A DNA stretch of 64,000 nucleotides from Marinomonas sp. IMCC 4694 (GTDB lineage Bacteria > Pseudomonadota > Gammaproteobacteria > Pseudomonadales > Marinomonadaceae): contig NZ_VSRV01000001.1 of assembly GCF_008122525.1 (NCBI RefSeq), positions 2,666,001 through 2,730,000 on the forward strand, given 5' to 3'. Of the stretch, positions 1 through 8,123 are shown piece by piece. The position numbers and the translations under genes were made by a program. Below the pieces are notes generated by a model, which was not told the origin of the DNA, made no database searches, and saw only the letters and a list, made by a program, of their open reading frames with translations. Within the stretch, counting starts at the first letter, position 1. Each line of letters starts with the position of its first letter.

Positions 1-56
1 TTTGGCAAACGATGCGCTTTTGCAATCACCGCAGCTAACCTAGGTAGATACTCTGT

Positions 57-1055
57 TTAAGCGCAAGCTTTTTTATGTTCCTCACTGAATAATTTTGATG
101 AATCAAAAGGCGTGTTTGATTTAAAACACGCCCAGACTCCAGTCAGCATTTTGCGCATTACGGCACACATAGCTTGGATCTTTTTCTTACCTCGCGCGAT
201 TAACGCTTGGTAAAACGCCTTTGCGTTTGGGTCATGACGAACAGCTGACATCGCTGGCATAAATAGCGCACAGCGTAGATAAGTGTTACCCGCTTTACTC
301 AGCCTGCCTGGACGGTTGAGGCTGCTACCAGATTGGTTAAGCCGTACATCTAAACCAGCGTATCGACTCACCTGATTGGCCTTAAGTGTTTCTGGTAAAA
401 TAATCAGCTCTCCTAGCATGGCAATAGCCGAGACTTCTCCAATGCCCTTAGCCGCTAGAATATTATTAAATTGCTGCACTATTTCAGCATCGCTTTTAAT
501 CATTTCTAGAGCAGCCGTACGCAAACGCTGAATACGATTTTCTAAAGATGCAATACCCTCTTGCTCATCAAGAATAACTACGCAAGACGTTCCTTCATAA
601 GATGTCATGGCATGTAAGCGGTTTTTTGCTTTAGTACAGTCACCTGTTAAACGATTGATTTGTCTTGATATATCTCGTAATTTTAGTTTGTCTTTATGAG
701 GAGGTGTCCACTTTTCAGGTGTCATGCGTTGTGCATATTCCGCCAGCAAGGCAGCGTCAATACTATCTGTTTTACTGTGCGCTAACTTCATCTGAGCAAA
801 GTGATTAAAGCTCTTGGGATTAATCACACTAATAGATATTTTGGCATCATGAAGGGCAACGGCTAAATCTAAATAATAGATCCCTGTGGCCTCCATTACG
901 ATCAATTTCGGATGATGCTTTTGTAAGAATTCGATCAGTGTTGCTCTACCGCCAGGTGTTTGTTGAAACGTTTTTACGGAACTATTTTTATCATTCTGAC
1001 GTACGACAAGATCAACGGTTTTTGCCGCGATATCAATACCTACAAATGTACTCAT
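57..1055 (-). CDS. IS110-family transposase (DEDD recombinase)
   Basis: This is a 332-aa transposase of the IS110 family, which moves DNA with an RuvC-like DEDD catalytic domain plus a C-terminal Transposase_20 domain. The N-terminus begins FVGIDIAAKTVDLVV, with the first acidic residue of the DEDD set. EATGIYYLD and KTDSIDAALLAEYA follow in the N-terminal half. The C-terminal half has GIGEVSAIAMLGEL and the RYAGLDVR...RPGRLSKAGNTYLR block typical of Transposase_20. I chose the ATG at 1055. An upstream in-frame extension to 1121 adds 22 residues that do not look like the family. The ORF appears complete, so the element may be active. It lies beside a truncated kinase gene, which suggests insertion into that gene. 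Confidence 0.93.
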   Translation of the reverse strand: MSTFVGIDIAAKTVDLVVRQNDKNSSVKTFQQTPGGRATLIEFLQKHHPKLIVMEATGIYYLDLAVALHDAKISISVINPKSFNHFAQMKLAHSKTDSIDAALLAEYAQRMTPEKWTPPHKDKLKLRDISRQINRLTGDCTKAKNRLHAMTSYEGTSCVVILDEQEGIASLENRIQRLRTAALEMIKSDAEIVQQFNNILAAKGIGEVSAIAMLGELIILPETLKANQVSRYAGLDVRLNQSGSSLNRPGRLSKAGNTYLRCALFMPAMSAVRHDPNAKAFYQALIARGKKKIQAMCAVMRKMLTGVWACFKSNTPFDSSKLFSEEHKKACA

Positions 1056-1284
1056 GGTTTGCGTACTCGTTAATTTAGTTAGATAATAATTACCGGTCCC
1101 TGACCTCGTACTTTTTACCACTCAACCTTGTAATACGAAGTCACCTTTGGGTGCTTCTTGATACTCTTCGAGATGAGTAAATGAGGCGGGGGCCACTCTA
1201 CAAACGAGGTCAGTAAACTGCCTCAAGGTCGGCACGGCCTCCCGATAATAACTAAAGAATACACCTCAATAGCCATTAAGATCA
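1056..1284 (-). other. Non-coding upstream part of the IS110 element (candidate bridge-RNA region)
   Basis: About 230 bases upstream of the transposase start hold no credible gene. In the IS110 subgroup (for example IS621) the non-coding end upstream of the recombinase is known to encode the structured bridge RNA that selects target and donor DNA. The position and size fit. An imperfect hairpin around 1134-1155 (CGAAGTCACC and the following GGGTGCTTC) is visible. I have not folded the region, so the RNA itself is inferred from family knowledge. Confidence 0.35.
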
Positions 1285-1620
1285 TCATACAAGGTCGGCA
1301 TCACAATGACACACTCCCCAATCAAGCGAAGGCTGCGGTACAAATTCCGCTGCAAAAGCCCCTTTTTCATCTTTCCAAAGAATATTGGGTGAAATGCTCG
1401 CTTTCGCCGCAGCTTCTATTACTCGCATTTCATGCGCTCTGTTTATACCAAAAGCCTCTTCATTTAAGGCTGGTATTCTTAATACACAATGAGGTACTTG
1501 ATTAACATAGATCAAATACACGGCATTTGAAAAGCCGCCACTTATTTGACGGGTTTTAATCAGCGACAGCTCAGGCAAAATTCCTGCCATTTTTACAAAA
1601 TATTCAGATAGCACCATCAT
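1285..1620 (-). pseudogene. Truncated aminoglycoside phosphotransferase / choline kinase-like gene
   Basis: This reading frame of about 111 residues starts MMVLSEYFVKMAG and contains SGGFSNAVYLI, followed by CVLRIPA. That matches the N-terminal nucleotide-binding lobe of the APH/choline kinase fold. The catalytic HxD and metal-binding motifs of the C-terminal lobe are missing. The frame ends where the IS110 element begins, so the gene is probably cut by that insertion. The start is uncertain: another ATG lies at 1668 and neither has a good ribosome binding site. The gene is divergent from hexR. Confidence 0.6.
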
Positions 1621-1699
1621 TTTATTGCCAGAATAGTAAGCGGCTGTCAGAATGAACAGCTTAACCATCCGAGTCAATAGCCAACGTTGAAGCAGATCA

Positions 1700-2566
1700 A
1701 TGAATAAACACGAAGACATTATTCGTAAGATACAAGAACGACTGAGCACATTAAGCAAATCCGAACGAAAAGTAGCGGAAGCCATTCTTGCCGACCCTAA
1801 AACAACCATTCACTCCAGTATCGCCAAACTGGCGGCCAGAGCGGAAGTGAGCGAGCCAACAGTGAATCGCTTTTGCCGCAGCCTTATTGGCAGCGGTTTT
1901 CCCGATTTCAAAGTGTCGCTTGCACAAAGCCTCGCAACTGGAACGCCCTACGTTAATTTAAACGTAGAACCAGACGACGCACCGGGTGCTGTCACCGCAA
2001 AAATTTTTGAAGCGGCAAAAAACAACCTAACCAGAGCGCAAGACATTTTGCCGGAATCGCTCATCAGCCGAGCCGTGGATATATTAGCGCAAGCTCGCCG
2101 TATCGAGTTTTATGGTTTAGGCGCGTCAGGTCCTGTCGCCAAAGACGCTCACCATAAATTCTTCCGTTTAAATATGCCGGTTGTGGCTTATACCGACATA
2201 CTGGTTCAACGCATGGCAGCAGCGGGTTCTCACCCAGGGGATGCGATTGTTATAATTTCATACACTGGGCGTACGTTGCCATTAATAGAGACCGCTCGTG
2301 TGGCCCGTGAAGCCGGCGCTACCGTCATCGGCATCACAAACCCAGACTCTCCTCTTACGGAACACTGCTCTATTGTACTGCCTATTGAAGAAACAGAAGA
2401 TACCGATATTTACACCCCAATGAGTTCGCGAATTGTCTATTTAACGCTCATTGATGCTTTAGCAACCGGCGTTTTGTTAAAACGTGGCCCTGAGTTTAAT
2501 GCATATCTTAAAAAACTAAAACAAAGTGTACAGGACACTCGACTGCCAAAAGTGGATAAAAAATAA
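1700..2566 (+). CDS. hexR: HexR, RpiR-family repressor of hexose catabolism
   Basis: This 288-aa regulator has an N-terminal RpiR-type helix-turn-helix (about residues 1-77, with EPTVNRFCR) and a SIS sugar-phosphate-binding domain (about residues 110-245, with GLGASG at 139-144 and ISYTGRT at 186-192). In Pseudomonas, HexR represses Entner-Doudoroff genes and gap-1 and is released by 2-keto-3-deoxy-6-phosphogluconate. Here it faces edd convergently, and HexR-like operators sit between edd and gap, so the same role is likely. Unlike Pseudomonas, no zwf, pgl or eda follows it. The hexR assignment rather than another RpiR protein rests on this context. Confidence 0.9.
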   Translation: MNKHEDIIRKIQERLSTLSKSERKVAEAILADPKTTIHSSIAKLAARAEVSEPTVNRFCRSLIGSGFPDFKVSLAQSLATGTPYVNLNVEPDDAPGAVTAKIFEAAKNNLTRAQDILPESLISRAVDILAQARRIEFYGLGASGPVAKDAHHKFFRLNMPVVAYTDILVQRMAAAGSHPGDAIVIISYTGRTLPLIETARVAREAGATVIGITNPDSPLTEHCSIVLPIEETEDTDIYTPMSSRIVYLTLIDALATGVLLKRGPEFNAYLKKLKQSVQDTRLPKVDKK

Positions 2567-2584
2567 TCGATTATTAATCGATTG

Positions 2585-2619
2585 AAGCCTGGATACCATG
2601 AGCATTCAGGCTTTTTTTT
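2585..2619 (+). terminator. Rho-independent terminator of hexR
   Basis: The stem AAGCCTG / CAGGCTT, with a loop of about 15 bases, is followed by a run of eight T. It lies 19 bases after the hexR stop codon. Confidence 0.85.
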
Positions 2620-2623
2620 GAGC

Positions 2624-2648
2624 AAAAAAAAGGGCTTGAAACAAGCCC
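2624..2648 (-). terminator. Rho-independent terminator of edd
   Basis: On the minus strand, GGGCTTG, a 3-base loop and CAAGCCC are followed by a run of T (2631-2624). It lies about 50 bases after the edd stop and is separate from the hexR terminator. Confidence 0.85.
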
Positions 2649-2696
2649 AAAAACACCATTACCAACAAAATATTGTCAGTAAGTCAGAGGAACCTT

Positions 2697-4511
2697 TTAA
2701 TCATTAAATAGACTGCACGCCCCTTGCTCAGCGCCGCTCACTAAAATACGTTGTGCACTAAACAGTTCGCGCCCCATGCCTTGATGAGAGTCGGTTAAAT
2801 CTTGTTGTGCCGCTTCGCGACTGTGCAACGCCTCGTCGGAAATAAGCACCGACAAAGTGCCTTTAACCGCATCAAGTCGAACCATATCACCATCTTGGAT
2901 TTTAGCGATCAAACCACCGGCCAACGCCTCTGGTGTCAAATGAATCGCCGCAGGCACCTTACCTGACGCACCAGACATACGACCATCAGTGACCAGTGCT
3001 ACCTTGTAGCCCTGATCCTGTAAATTCACCAAATACGGTGTCAATTTATGCAACTCAGGCATACCCAAAGCTTTTGGCCCCTGGAAGCGCACTACAGCAA
3101 CACAGTCGCGTTTCAACTCACCACTGGCAATGGCTTCAGCCAACGCATTTTGACAGTGAAACACCACCGCCGGCGCTTCGATAATGCGATTTTCCTCTTT
3201 CACCGCGGATACTTTAATCACCGAGCGACCAAGGTTGCCTTTGAGCAGCATCAACCCTCCTTCCTTGCTGAAGGGATTATCAATAGGGCGAACCACCTCC
3301 ATATCCAAGCTTTCATCCGTTCCATCACGCCAAACCACGGTATCACCGTCAAGAAATGGCTCTTTAGTATAATGCGTCAAGCCTTTACCTACGATGGTAT
3401 TGACGTCTTCATGCAATAAGCCGCCCTTCAACAACTGCTTGACCAAAAACGCCATACCACCCGCCGCATGAAAGTGATTAATATCCGCCTGACCGTTAGG
3501 GTAAATTCTCGTCAATGAAGGCACGGCTTTGGATAGCTCAGCAAAATCATCCCACGTGATAATAATGCCAGCCGCACGAGCATAAGCCACGATGTGCATC
3601 GTATGGTTAGTAGAGCCTCCTGTTGCCAACAAACCTACAATGGAGTTTACAATGCTTCGTTCATCAACAATGTCGTACAAAGGTCGGTAATCTCGACCCA
3701 ACGAAGTGATTTTAGTCGACAATTGAGAGGCGTACTTCGTGAGCGCATTACGCAATGGATCGTCAGGGTTCACAAACGAAGAGCCTGGAAGTTGAAGACC
3801 CATTATCTCGACCAATAACTGGTTCGAATTCGCTGTTCCATAAAACGTGCAGGTTCCAGCACTGTGATAAGACGCGGATTCCGCCTCTAGCAGTTCCTCG
3901 CGTGATGCTTGACCTTGTGCAAAACGCTGACGAACAGCGGCTTTTGCGGCATTAGTGATACCAGAGCGCATTGGGCCTGCCGGAATAAATAGCGCCGGTA
4001 AATGACCAAAACGCAGCGCTGCAATAAGCAACCCTGGAACAATTTTGTCACAAATACCCAAATAAATAGCCGCATCAAACATATTGTGAGACAAAGCAAT
4101 GGCAGCGCCTTGAGCAATATTATCTCGGCTGAACAAGCTCAACTCCATGCCATCTTGGCCTTGGGTTACGCCATCACACATAGCAGGCACACCGCCGGCA
4201 AATTGTGCAACAGAGCCCATTTCATGAATTGCCGCACGAATGCGATCAGGGTAATTTTCATAAGGCTGATGGGCAGACAACATATCATTGTAAGACGAAA
4301 CGATACCAATATTAGCTTCTTCCATAAGCGTCAGCTTTTGCTTGTCTTGAGGCTGGCATGCCGCAAAACCATGCGCCAAATTACCACACGACAAGGTCCC
4401 GCGATGAGGGCCATGCTCTTGCGCTTTACGCATATCCTTTAAATATTGCTGACGCAGCACTCTGCTTCGTTCAACGATGTCGTTCGTTACCTTGGCAACA
4501 ATCGGATTCAT
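2697..4511 (-). CDS. edd: Phosphogluconate dehydratase (Entner-Doudoroff)
   Basis: This cytoplasmic iron-sulfur enzyme dehydrates 6-phosphogluconate to 2-keto-3-deoxy-6-phosphogluconate. The 604-aa length matches Edd (about 603). IlvD/Edd family landmarks are present: GNLAHGFAACQ near the start, SYNDMLSAHQPYE, the CDGVTQGQ and CDKIVPG cysteine motifs, and VTDGRMSGASGKVPAAIH near the C-terminus. I chose the ATG at 4511 because GGAGAG lies five bases upstream. A longer frame from 4523 would put the start inside the ribosome binding site region. The gene is divergent from gap and shares with it an intergenic region carrying HexR-type operators. No eda is nearby. Confidence 0.96.
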   Translation of the reverse strand: MNPIVAKVTNDIVERSRVLRQQYLKDMRKAQEHGPHRGTLSCGNLAHGFAACQPQDKQKLTLMEEANIGIVSSYNDMLSAHQPYENYPDRIRAAIHEMGSVAQFAGGVPAMCDGVTQGQDGMELSLFSRDNIAQGAAIALSHNMFDAAIYLGICDKIVPGLLIAALRFGHLPALFIPAGPMRSGITNAAKAAVRQRFAQGQASREELLEAESASYHSAGTCTFYGTANSNQLLVEIMGLQLPGSSFVNPDDPLRNALTKYASQLSTKITSLGRDYRPLYDIVDERSIVNSIVGLLATGGSTNHTMHIVAYARAAGIIITWDDFAELSKAVPSLTRIYPNGQADINHFHAAGGMAFLVKQLLKGGLLHEDVNTIVGKGLTHYTKEPFLDGDTVVWRDGTDESLDMEVVRPIDNPFSKEGGLMLLKGNLGRSVIKVSAVKEENRIIEAPAVVFHCQNALAEAIASGELKRDCVAVVRFQGPKALGMPELHKLTPYLVNLQDQGYKVALVTDGRMSGASGKVPAAIHLTPEALAGGLIAKIQDGDMVRLDAVKGTLSVLISDEALHSREAAQQDLTDSHQGMGRELFSAQRILVSGAEQGACSLFND

Positions 4512-4567
4512 GATTCTCTCCATCTTTAATTCCGTTGTCTGAACAACCAGACTGATGTGATATTTTA

Positions 4568-4582
4568 TGTAATATTACTACA
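4568..4582. promoter_or_regulatory. Candidate HexR operator 1 (edd side)
   Basis: TGTAATATTACTACA is an imperfect palindrome with TGTA/TACA arms, close to the HexR consensus known from Shewanella and Pseudomonas (TGTAAT-N3-ATTACA type). It lies about 57 bases upstream of the edd start. Confidence 0.6.
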
Positions 4583-4637
4583 TTTTTAATTTATTTCATT
4601 CTAAATAGCGTTTTTTCTTCGTTGAAAACCATTTTTT

Positions 4638-4652
4638 TGTAATTTATTTACA
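4638..4652. promoter_or_regulatory. Candidate HexR operator 2 (between edd and gap)
   Basis: TGTAATTTATTTACA is a near-palindrome with the same arms as operator 1, with centres 70 bases apart. It lies about 60 bases upstream of a TATAAT box for gap, so one repressor could control both divergent genes. Confidence 0.65.
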
Positions 4653-4713
4653 CAAAAGGCCAGTAAATCGTATTTTAGTCCTAATATCTTCTAACGCTTG
4701 TCATACAAATCGG

Positions 4714-4719
4714 TATAAT
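4714..4719 (+). promoter_or_regulatory. Candidate -10 box of the gap promoter
   Basis: An exact TATAAT occurs 173 bases upstream of the gap start. No good -35 lies 16-18 bases upstream, so the promoter may depend on an activator or be weak. Confidence 0.4.
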
Positions 4720-4730
4720 ATTGATGAAAA

Positions 4731-4745
4731 GATCACAAAGTGATC
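4731..4745. promoter_or_regulatory. Perfect dyad GATCAC-AAA-GTGATC
   Basis: This 6-bp perfect inverted repeat with a 3-base spacer lies just downstream of the TATAAT box, where transcription of gap would begin. It could be an operator or an early RNA stem. No regulator is identified. Confidence 0.35.
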
Positions 4746-4836
4746 AAAACGCAATCGAAACATAGGGGATTTGTGAGCAGCTCTTGCTTAAAAAATCACT
4801 TATGTAGTATTTTTACGTCAAAGAACATAATTGAAC

Positions 4837-4864
4837 GTATATTGTTCGAATTCGAACAATATAC
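4837..4864. promoter_or_regulatory. Perfect 28-bp palindrome in the gap leader
   Basis: The core TTGTTCGAATTCGAACAA extends symmetrically by GTATA and TATAC to 14 bp per arm with no mismatch and no spacer. It ends 27 bases before the gap start codon. It could be a strong protein-binding site or, in RNA, a long stem near the ribosome binding site. Nothing in the window identifies the binding factor. Confidence 0.55.
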
Positions 4865-4891
4865 AATTTTCGCACAACGTTAGAGGTGAGT

Positions 4892-5905
4892 ATGACGATT
4901 AAGGTAGCTATCAACGGTTATGGACGCATTGGACGCAATACACTTAGAGCCCTGTATGAATCAGGCAAGCGTGATCAAATCCAAATTGTAGCCATTAATG
5001 ATCTTGGCGATTCAAAAACCAATGCCCATTTAACGAAATACGATACTGTTCATGGTCGCTTCAATGAAGAAGTGACGTTTGACGACGAAGCTTTGTATAT
5101 TAACCAAGATAAAATTCGCACTTTTTCTGAACGTAATCCTGCCGATCTACCTTGGGCTGAACTCGATGTGGATGTTGTTTATGAATGCACCGGCTTCTTT
5201 ACAACAAAAGAAAAAGCCAGCGCACACATTCACGCTGGTGCGAAAAAAGTCATCATCTCTGCACCAGGTAAAGAAGTCGATGCGACTGTAGTTTATGGCG
5301 TAAACCAAGATATCTTAACATCCGATATGACGGTAATTTCTAATGCTTCCTGCACCACGAACTGCTTAGCACCATTTGCTAAACCACTCAGTGAAAAACT
5401 GGGCATCGAAAGCGGCTTAATGACCACCATTCACGCTTACACTAATGATCAGCGCCTTTCCGACGTTTATCACGAAGATTTATACCGTGCGCGGGCGGCA
5501 GCGATGAACATGATTCCAAGTAAAACGGGGGCCGCCGCTGCGGTTGGCCTTGTCATTCCAGCTCTTGTAGGTAAATTTGACGGTCTTTCTGTTCGTGTCC
5601 CTACTATCAACGTTTCGCTAGTAGATTTAACTTTCTTAGCGCCTCGTGAAACGACAGTAGAAGAAATTAACAAAATCATTGAAGACGCTATCAAAGCGGA
5701 TCCAATTCTCGCACAAGTATTGCACGTCAATCACGAGCCGCTGGTTTCTAGCGACTTCAATCATAATGCCTTTACATCTAACTTTGACGCGACACAAACT
5801 CGCGTTCAAGGCAAATTAGTCAAAGTGATGGCCTGGTACGATAACGAATGGGGCTTCTCTAATCGAATGCTCGACAATACAATCGCATTAATGTCAGCGA
5901 AATAA
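4892..5905 (+). CDS. gap: Glyceraldehyde-3-phosphate dehydrogenase, type I
   Basis: This enzyme converts glyceraldehyde-3-phosphate, phosphate and NAD+ to 1,3-bisphosphoglycerate in central carbon metabolism. The 337-aa protein has the NAD-binding GYGRIGR (residues 9-15) and the catalytic ASCTTNC with nucleophile Cys154. WYDNEWGFSNR near the C-terminus is also characteristic. I chose the ATG at 4892 with AGAGGTG just upstream; an in-frame GTG at 4886 lies inside that ribosome binding site. The gene is divergent from edd, as gap-1 is in Pseudomonas, and is followed by pyk 81 bases later. The leader has the operators and palindrome listed separately. Confidence 0.97.
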   Translation: MTIKVAINGYGRIGRNTLRALYESGKRDQIQIVAINDLGDSKTNAHLTKYDTVHGRFNEEVTFDDEALYINQDKIRTFSERNPADLPWAELDVDVVYECTGFFTTKEKASAHIHAGAKKVIISAPGKEVDATVVYGVNQDILTSDMTVISNASCTTNCLAPFAKPLSEKLGIESGLMTTIHAYTNDQRLSDVYHEDLYRARAAAMNMIPSKTGAAAAVGLVIPALVGKFDGLSVRVPTINVSLVDLTFLAPRETTVEEINKIIEDAIKADPILAQVLHVNHEPLVSSDFNHNAFTSNFDATQTRVQGKLVKVMAWYDNEWGFSNRMLDNTIALMSAK

Positions 5906-5916
5906 TCAAAATACAC

Positions 5917-5940
5917 GAAGGCTGCAGACGCAGCCTTCGT
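5917..5940 (+). terminator. Hairpin after gap, possible attenuating terminator
   Basis: CGAAGGCTGC, a 4-base loop and GCAGCCTTCG form a 10-bp perfect stem. The following bases (TCGTCTCTTAT) are only moderately T-rich, so termination may be partial before pyk. Confidence 0.55.
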
Positions 5941-5986
5941 CGTCTCTTATACTCTATTACACGCTTTCTAATCTTTGGTAAATAAA

Positions 5987-7435
5987 ATGACTCGTAGAAC
6001 TAAAATTGTTGCCACTTTAGGCCCCGCTTCCAGCACACCAGAAATGATTGAAAAATTAATTTTAGCAGGCGCTAATGTATTTCGACTAAATTTCTCTCAT
6101 GGTCAACCTGAAGATCACATCAATCGAGCTGAAGTTGTACGCGCTATGGCGAAAAAGAACAATCGCCATGTCGCTATCCTTGGTGATTTGCAAGGGCCTA
6201 AAATACGCATCGCACGCTTCAAAAACACCAAAGTAGAACTAAAAGACGGCGCTACTTTTGTATTAGATGTAGGTTTTGATAAAAATAACGGTGACGAAAC
6301 GAGAGTTGGTATTGACTATCCTCAGCTTGCCAAAGATTCTCAGCCTGGCAACATTCTTTTGCTAGATGATGGTCGCGTTGTACTGGAAGTATTAGAAGTT
6401 AAAGGTCAAGAAGTGATCACCAAAGTTATTGTTGGTGGCGCTTTATCAAACAATAAAGGTATCAACCGCCAAGGTGGTGGTTTATCTGCCGCGGCACTGA
6501 CCGAAAAAGATAAAGAAGACATCAAAACCGCGGCCGCACTGAATGCGGATTATCTCGCCGTATCGTTTCCACGCAATGCCGCGGACATTCATGAAGCACG
6601 CGGTCTAGCAGAAGCGGCTGGATTGAAAGCTGGCATCGTTTCTAAAGTAGAACGTGCAGAAGCGGTTGCAGACAACGAAACATTGGATGCCATCATCCTA
6701 GCATCCGATGCCGTTATGGTAGCTCGTGGCGACCTAGGCGTAGAAATAGGCGACGCCGAACTGATTGGCGTTCAAAAGCACATGATCAAACGCTGCCGTC
6801 AATTGAATCGCCCTGTGATTACGGCAACGCAAATGATGGAAACTATGATCACCAGCGCCATGCCAACCCGCGCTGAAGTGTTCGACGTCGCTAACGCCGT
6901 ACTAGATGGTACCGATGCCGTCATGCTGTCAGCTGAAACAGCGGCTGGTGCTTATCCAGAAGAAGTCATTAAAACGATGAATCGCGTTTGCCTGGGTGCT
7001 GAAAAGCAACCTGCTATCAAACGATCTAAACATCGTATCGACGTTCAATTTACCGGCATAGATGAAACGATTGCCATGTCAGCCATGTATGCTGCTAACC
7101 ACTTAGAGGGTGTGAAAGCGATCATCAGCTTAACTGAATCTGGTACAACACCATTACTCATGTCCCGCATCAGTTCTGGTCTACCAATTTATGCATTATC
7201 ACCCAACCAAGCGACGCTCAACAAAGTGAACTTATACCGAGGCGTTACTCCGGTCGCGTTCTCTTCGCAAGAGTTTAACGTCGACACCATAGTTGCTGGC
7301 CTTGTTGACCATGTAAAGTCATTAGATCTCATCCAAGATGGTGATCTTGTTATCGTGACGAAAGGCGACCACTTGGTGAGCTATGGCACGACCAACATGA
7401 TGAAGATTGTGAAAGTCGGTGCTGTTGAGGAGTAA
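5987..7435 (+). CDS. pyk: Pyruvate kinase
   Basis: Pyruvate kinase transfers phosphate from phosphoenolpyruvate to ADP. The 482-aa protein starts MTRRTKIVATLGPAS and has RLNFSHG at 33-39. It also has GDLQGPKIRI, the active-site stretch VSKVERAEAV and the signature VMVARGDLGVEI, followed by TATQMMETMI. The C-terminal regulatory domain is present. The ATG at 5987 is preferred over an in-frame TTG at 5975. The sequence fits the PykA type common in Pseudomonas relatives. The gene follows gap and leads directly into mgsA, so gap, pyk and mgsA may be partly co-transcribed. Confidence 0.96.
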   Translation: MTRRTKIVATLGPASSTPEMIEKLILAGANVFRLNFSHGQPEDHINRAEVVRAMAKKNNRHVAILGDLQGPKIRIARFKNTKVELKDGATFVLDVGFDKNNGDETRVGIDYPQLAKDSQPGNILLLDDGRVVLEVLEVKGQEVITKVIVGGALSNNKGINRQGGGLSAAALTEKDKEDIKTAAALNADYLAVSFPRNAADIHEARGLAEAAGLKAGIVSKVERAEAVADNETLDAIILASDAVMVARGDLGVEIGDAELIGVQKHMIKRCRQLNRPVITATQMMETMITSAMPTRAEVFDVANAVLDGTDAVMLSAETAAGAYPEEVIKTMNRVCLGAEKQPAIKRSKHRIDVQFTGIDETIAMSAMYAANHLEGVKAIISLTESGTTPLLMSRISSGLPIYALSPNQATLNKVNLYRGVTPVAFSSQEFNVDTIVAGLVDHVKSLDLIQDGDLVIVTKGDHLVSYGTTNMMKIVKVGAVEE

Positions 7436-7441
7436 ATCTTC

Positions 7442-7912
7442 ATGAAGAGCAAAACGTTACATCAAAAAACGATCATCACACCAGAGCGAAAAAACGTCGC
7501 TCTGGTCGCCCACGACAATATGAAGCCCGCTCTTATAGAGTGGGCTGAAAAGCACAAAACAAAACTGATAAAACACAATTTGATGGCAACAGGCACCACT
7601 GGCAACTTAATGCAAAAACAGCTCCAAGTGCCCGTGCAGTCTCTCATCAGTGGACCGCTTGGTGGCGATCAACAGCTAGGGGGATTAATTGCCGAAGGTA
7701 AAATAGACGTACTAATATTCTTTTGGGACCCATTTGAACCCATGCCTCACGACCCTGACATTAAAGCGCTGCTCAGAGTCGCGGCGGTATGGAACATACC
7801 TATCGCCTGCAGCGTCTCTTCAGCCAATTTTTTGGTATCATCACCCTTATTCGAAAGTGAATTTGATCGGCAAATTCCAGATTATGAAAAATACCTTCAA
7901 GAGCGACTCTAG
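7442..7912 (+). CDS. mgsA: Methylglyoxal synthase
   Basis: MgsA converts dihydroxyacetone phosphate to methylglyoxal and phosphate, an overflow bypass of lower glycolysis. The 156-aa protein has KNVALVAHDNMK, the phosphate-binding GTTGNLMQ, SGPLGGDQQLG with its conserved aspartate, and DPFEPMPHDPDI. The start lies six bases after the pyk stop, and its GAGGAG ribosome binding site overlaps the end of pyk, which implies coupling with pyruvate kinase. Its terminator overlaps its own last codons. Confidence 0.93.
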   Translation: MKSKTLHQKTIITPERKNVALVAHDNMKPALIEWAEKHKTKLIKHNLMATGTTGNLMQKQLQVPVQSLISGPLGGDQQLGGLIAEGKIDVLIFFWDPFEPMPHDPDIKALLRVAAVWNIPIACSVSSANFLVSSPLFESEFDRQIPDYEKYLQERL

Positions 7913-7927
7913 TCGCTCTTTTCTTTT
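7899..7927 (+). terminator. Terminator overlapping the end of mgsA
   Basis: AAGAGCGACT, a 2-base loop and AGTCGCTCTT form a 10-bp perfect stem followed by TTCTTTT. The mgsA stop codon lies at the turn of the hairpin. Confidence 0.85.
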
Positions 7928-8123
7928 GCCTCTATCTATCTTTCAACTTACGTATTTCATCACCCCTCAACACTCGCGGTTTTCTTCAAAATCGGCTATA
8001 TTAGCCGGCATTATTGTCATGCGAAAATGTGTTAGGCCACGTTTAAACAAGGCAAATTACTGATTAGAGTCAACGTAAAAGTCCCTCGGCACCGCGTTGA
8101 ACGCCACTGATAGGAGAAGAGTT

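Noticed and set aside
7980..8123. PurR operator or purine riboswitch upstream of purE
   Set aside because: No PurR-box palindrome (ACGCAAACGTTTGCGT type) or purine riboswitch core was found. Only general promoter-like AT sequence is present.
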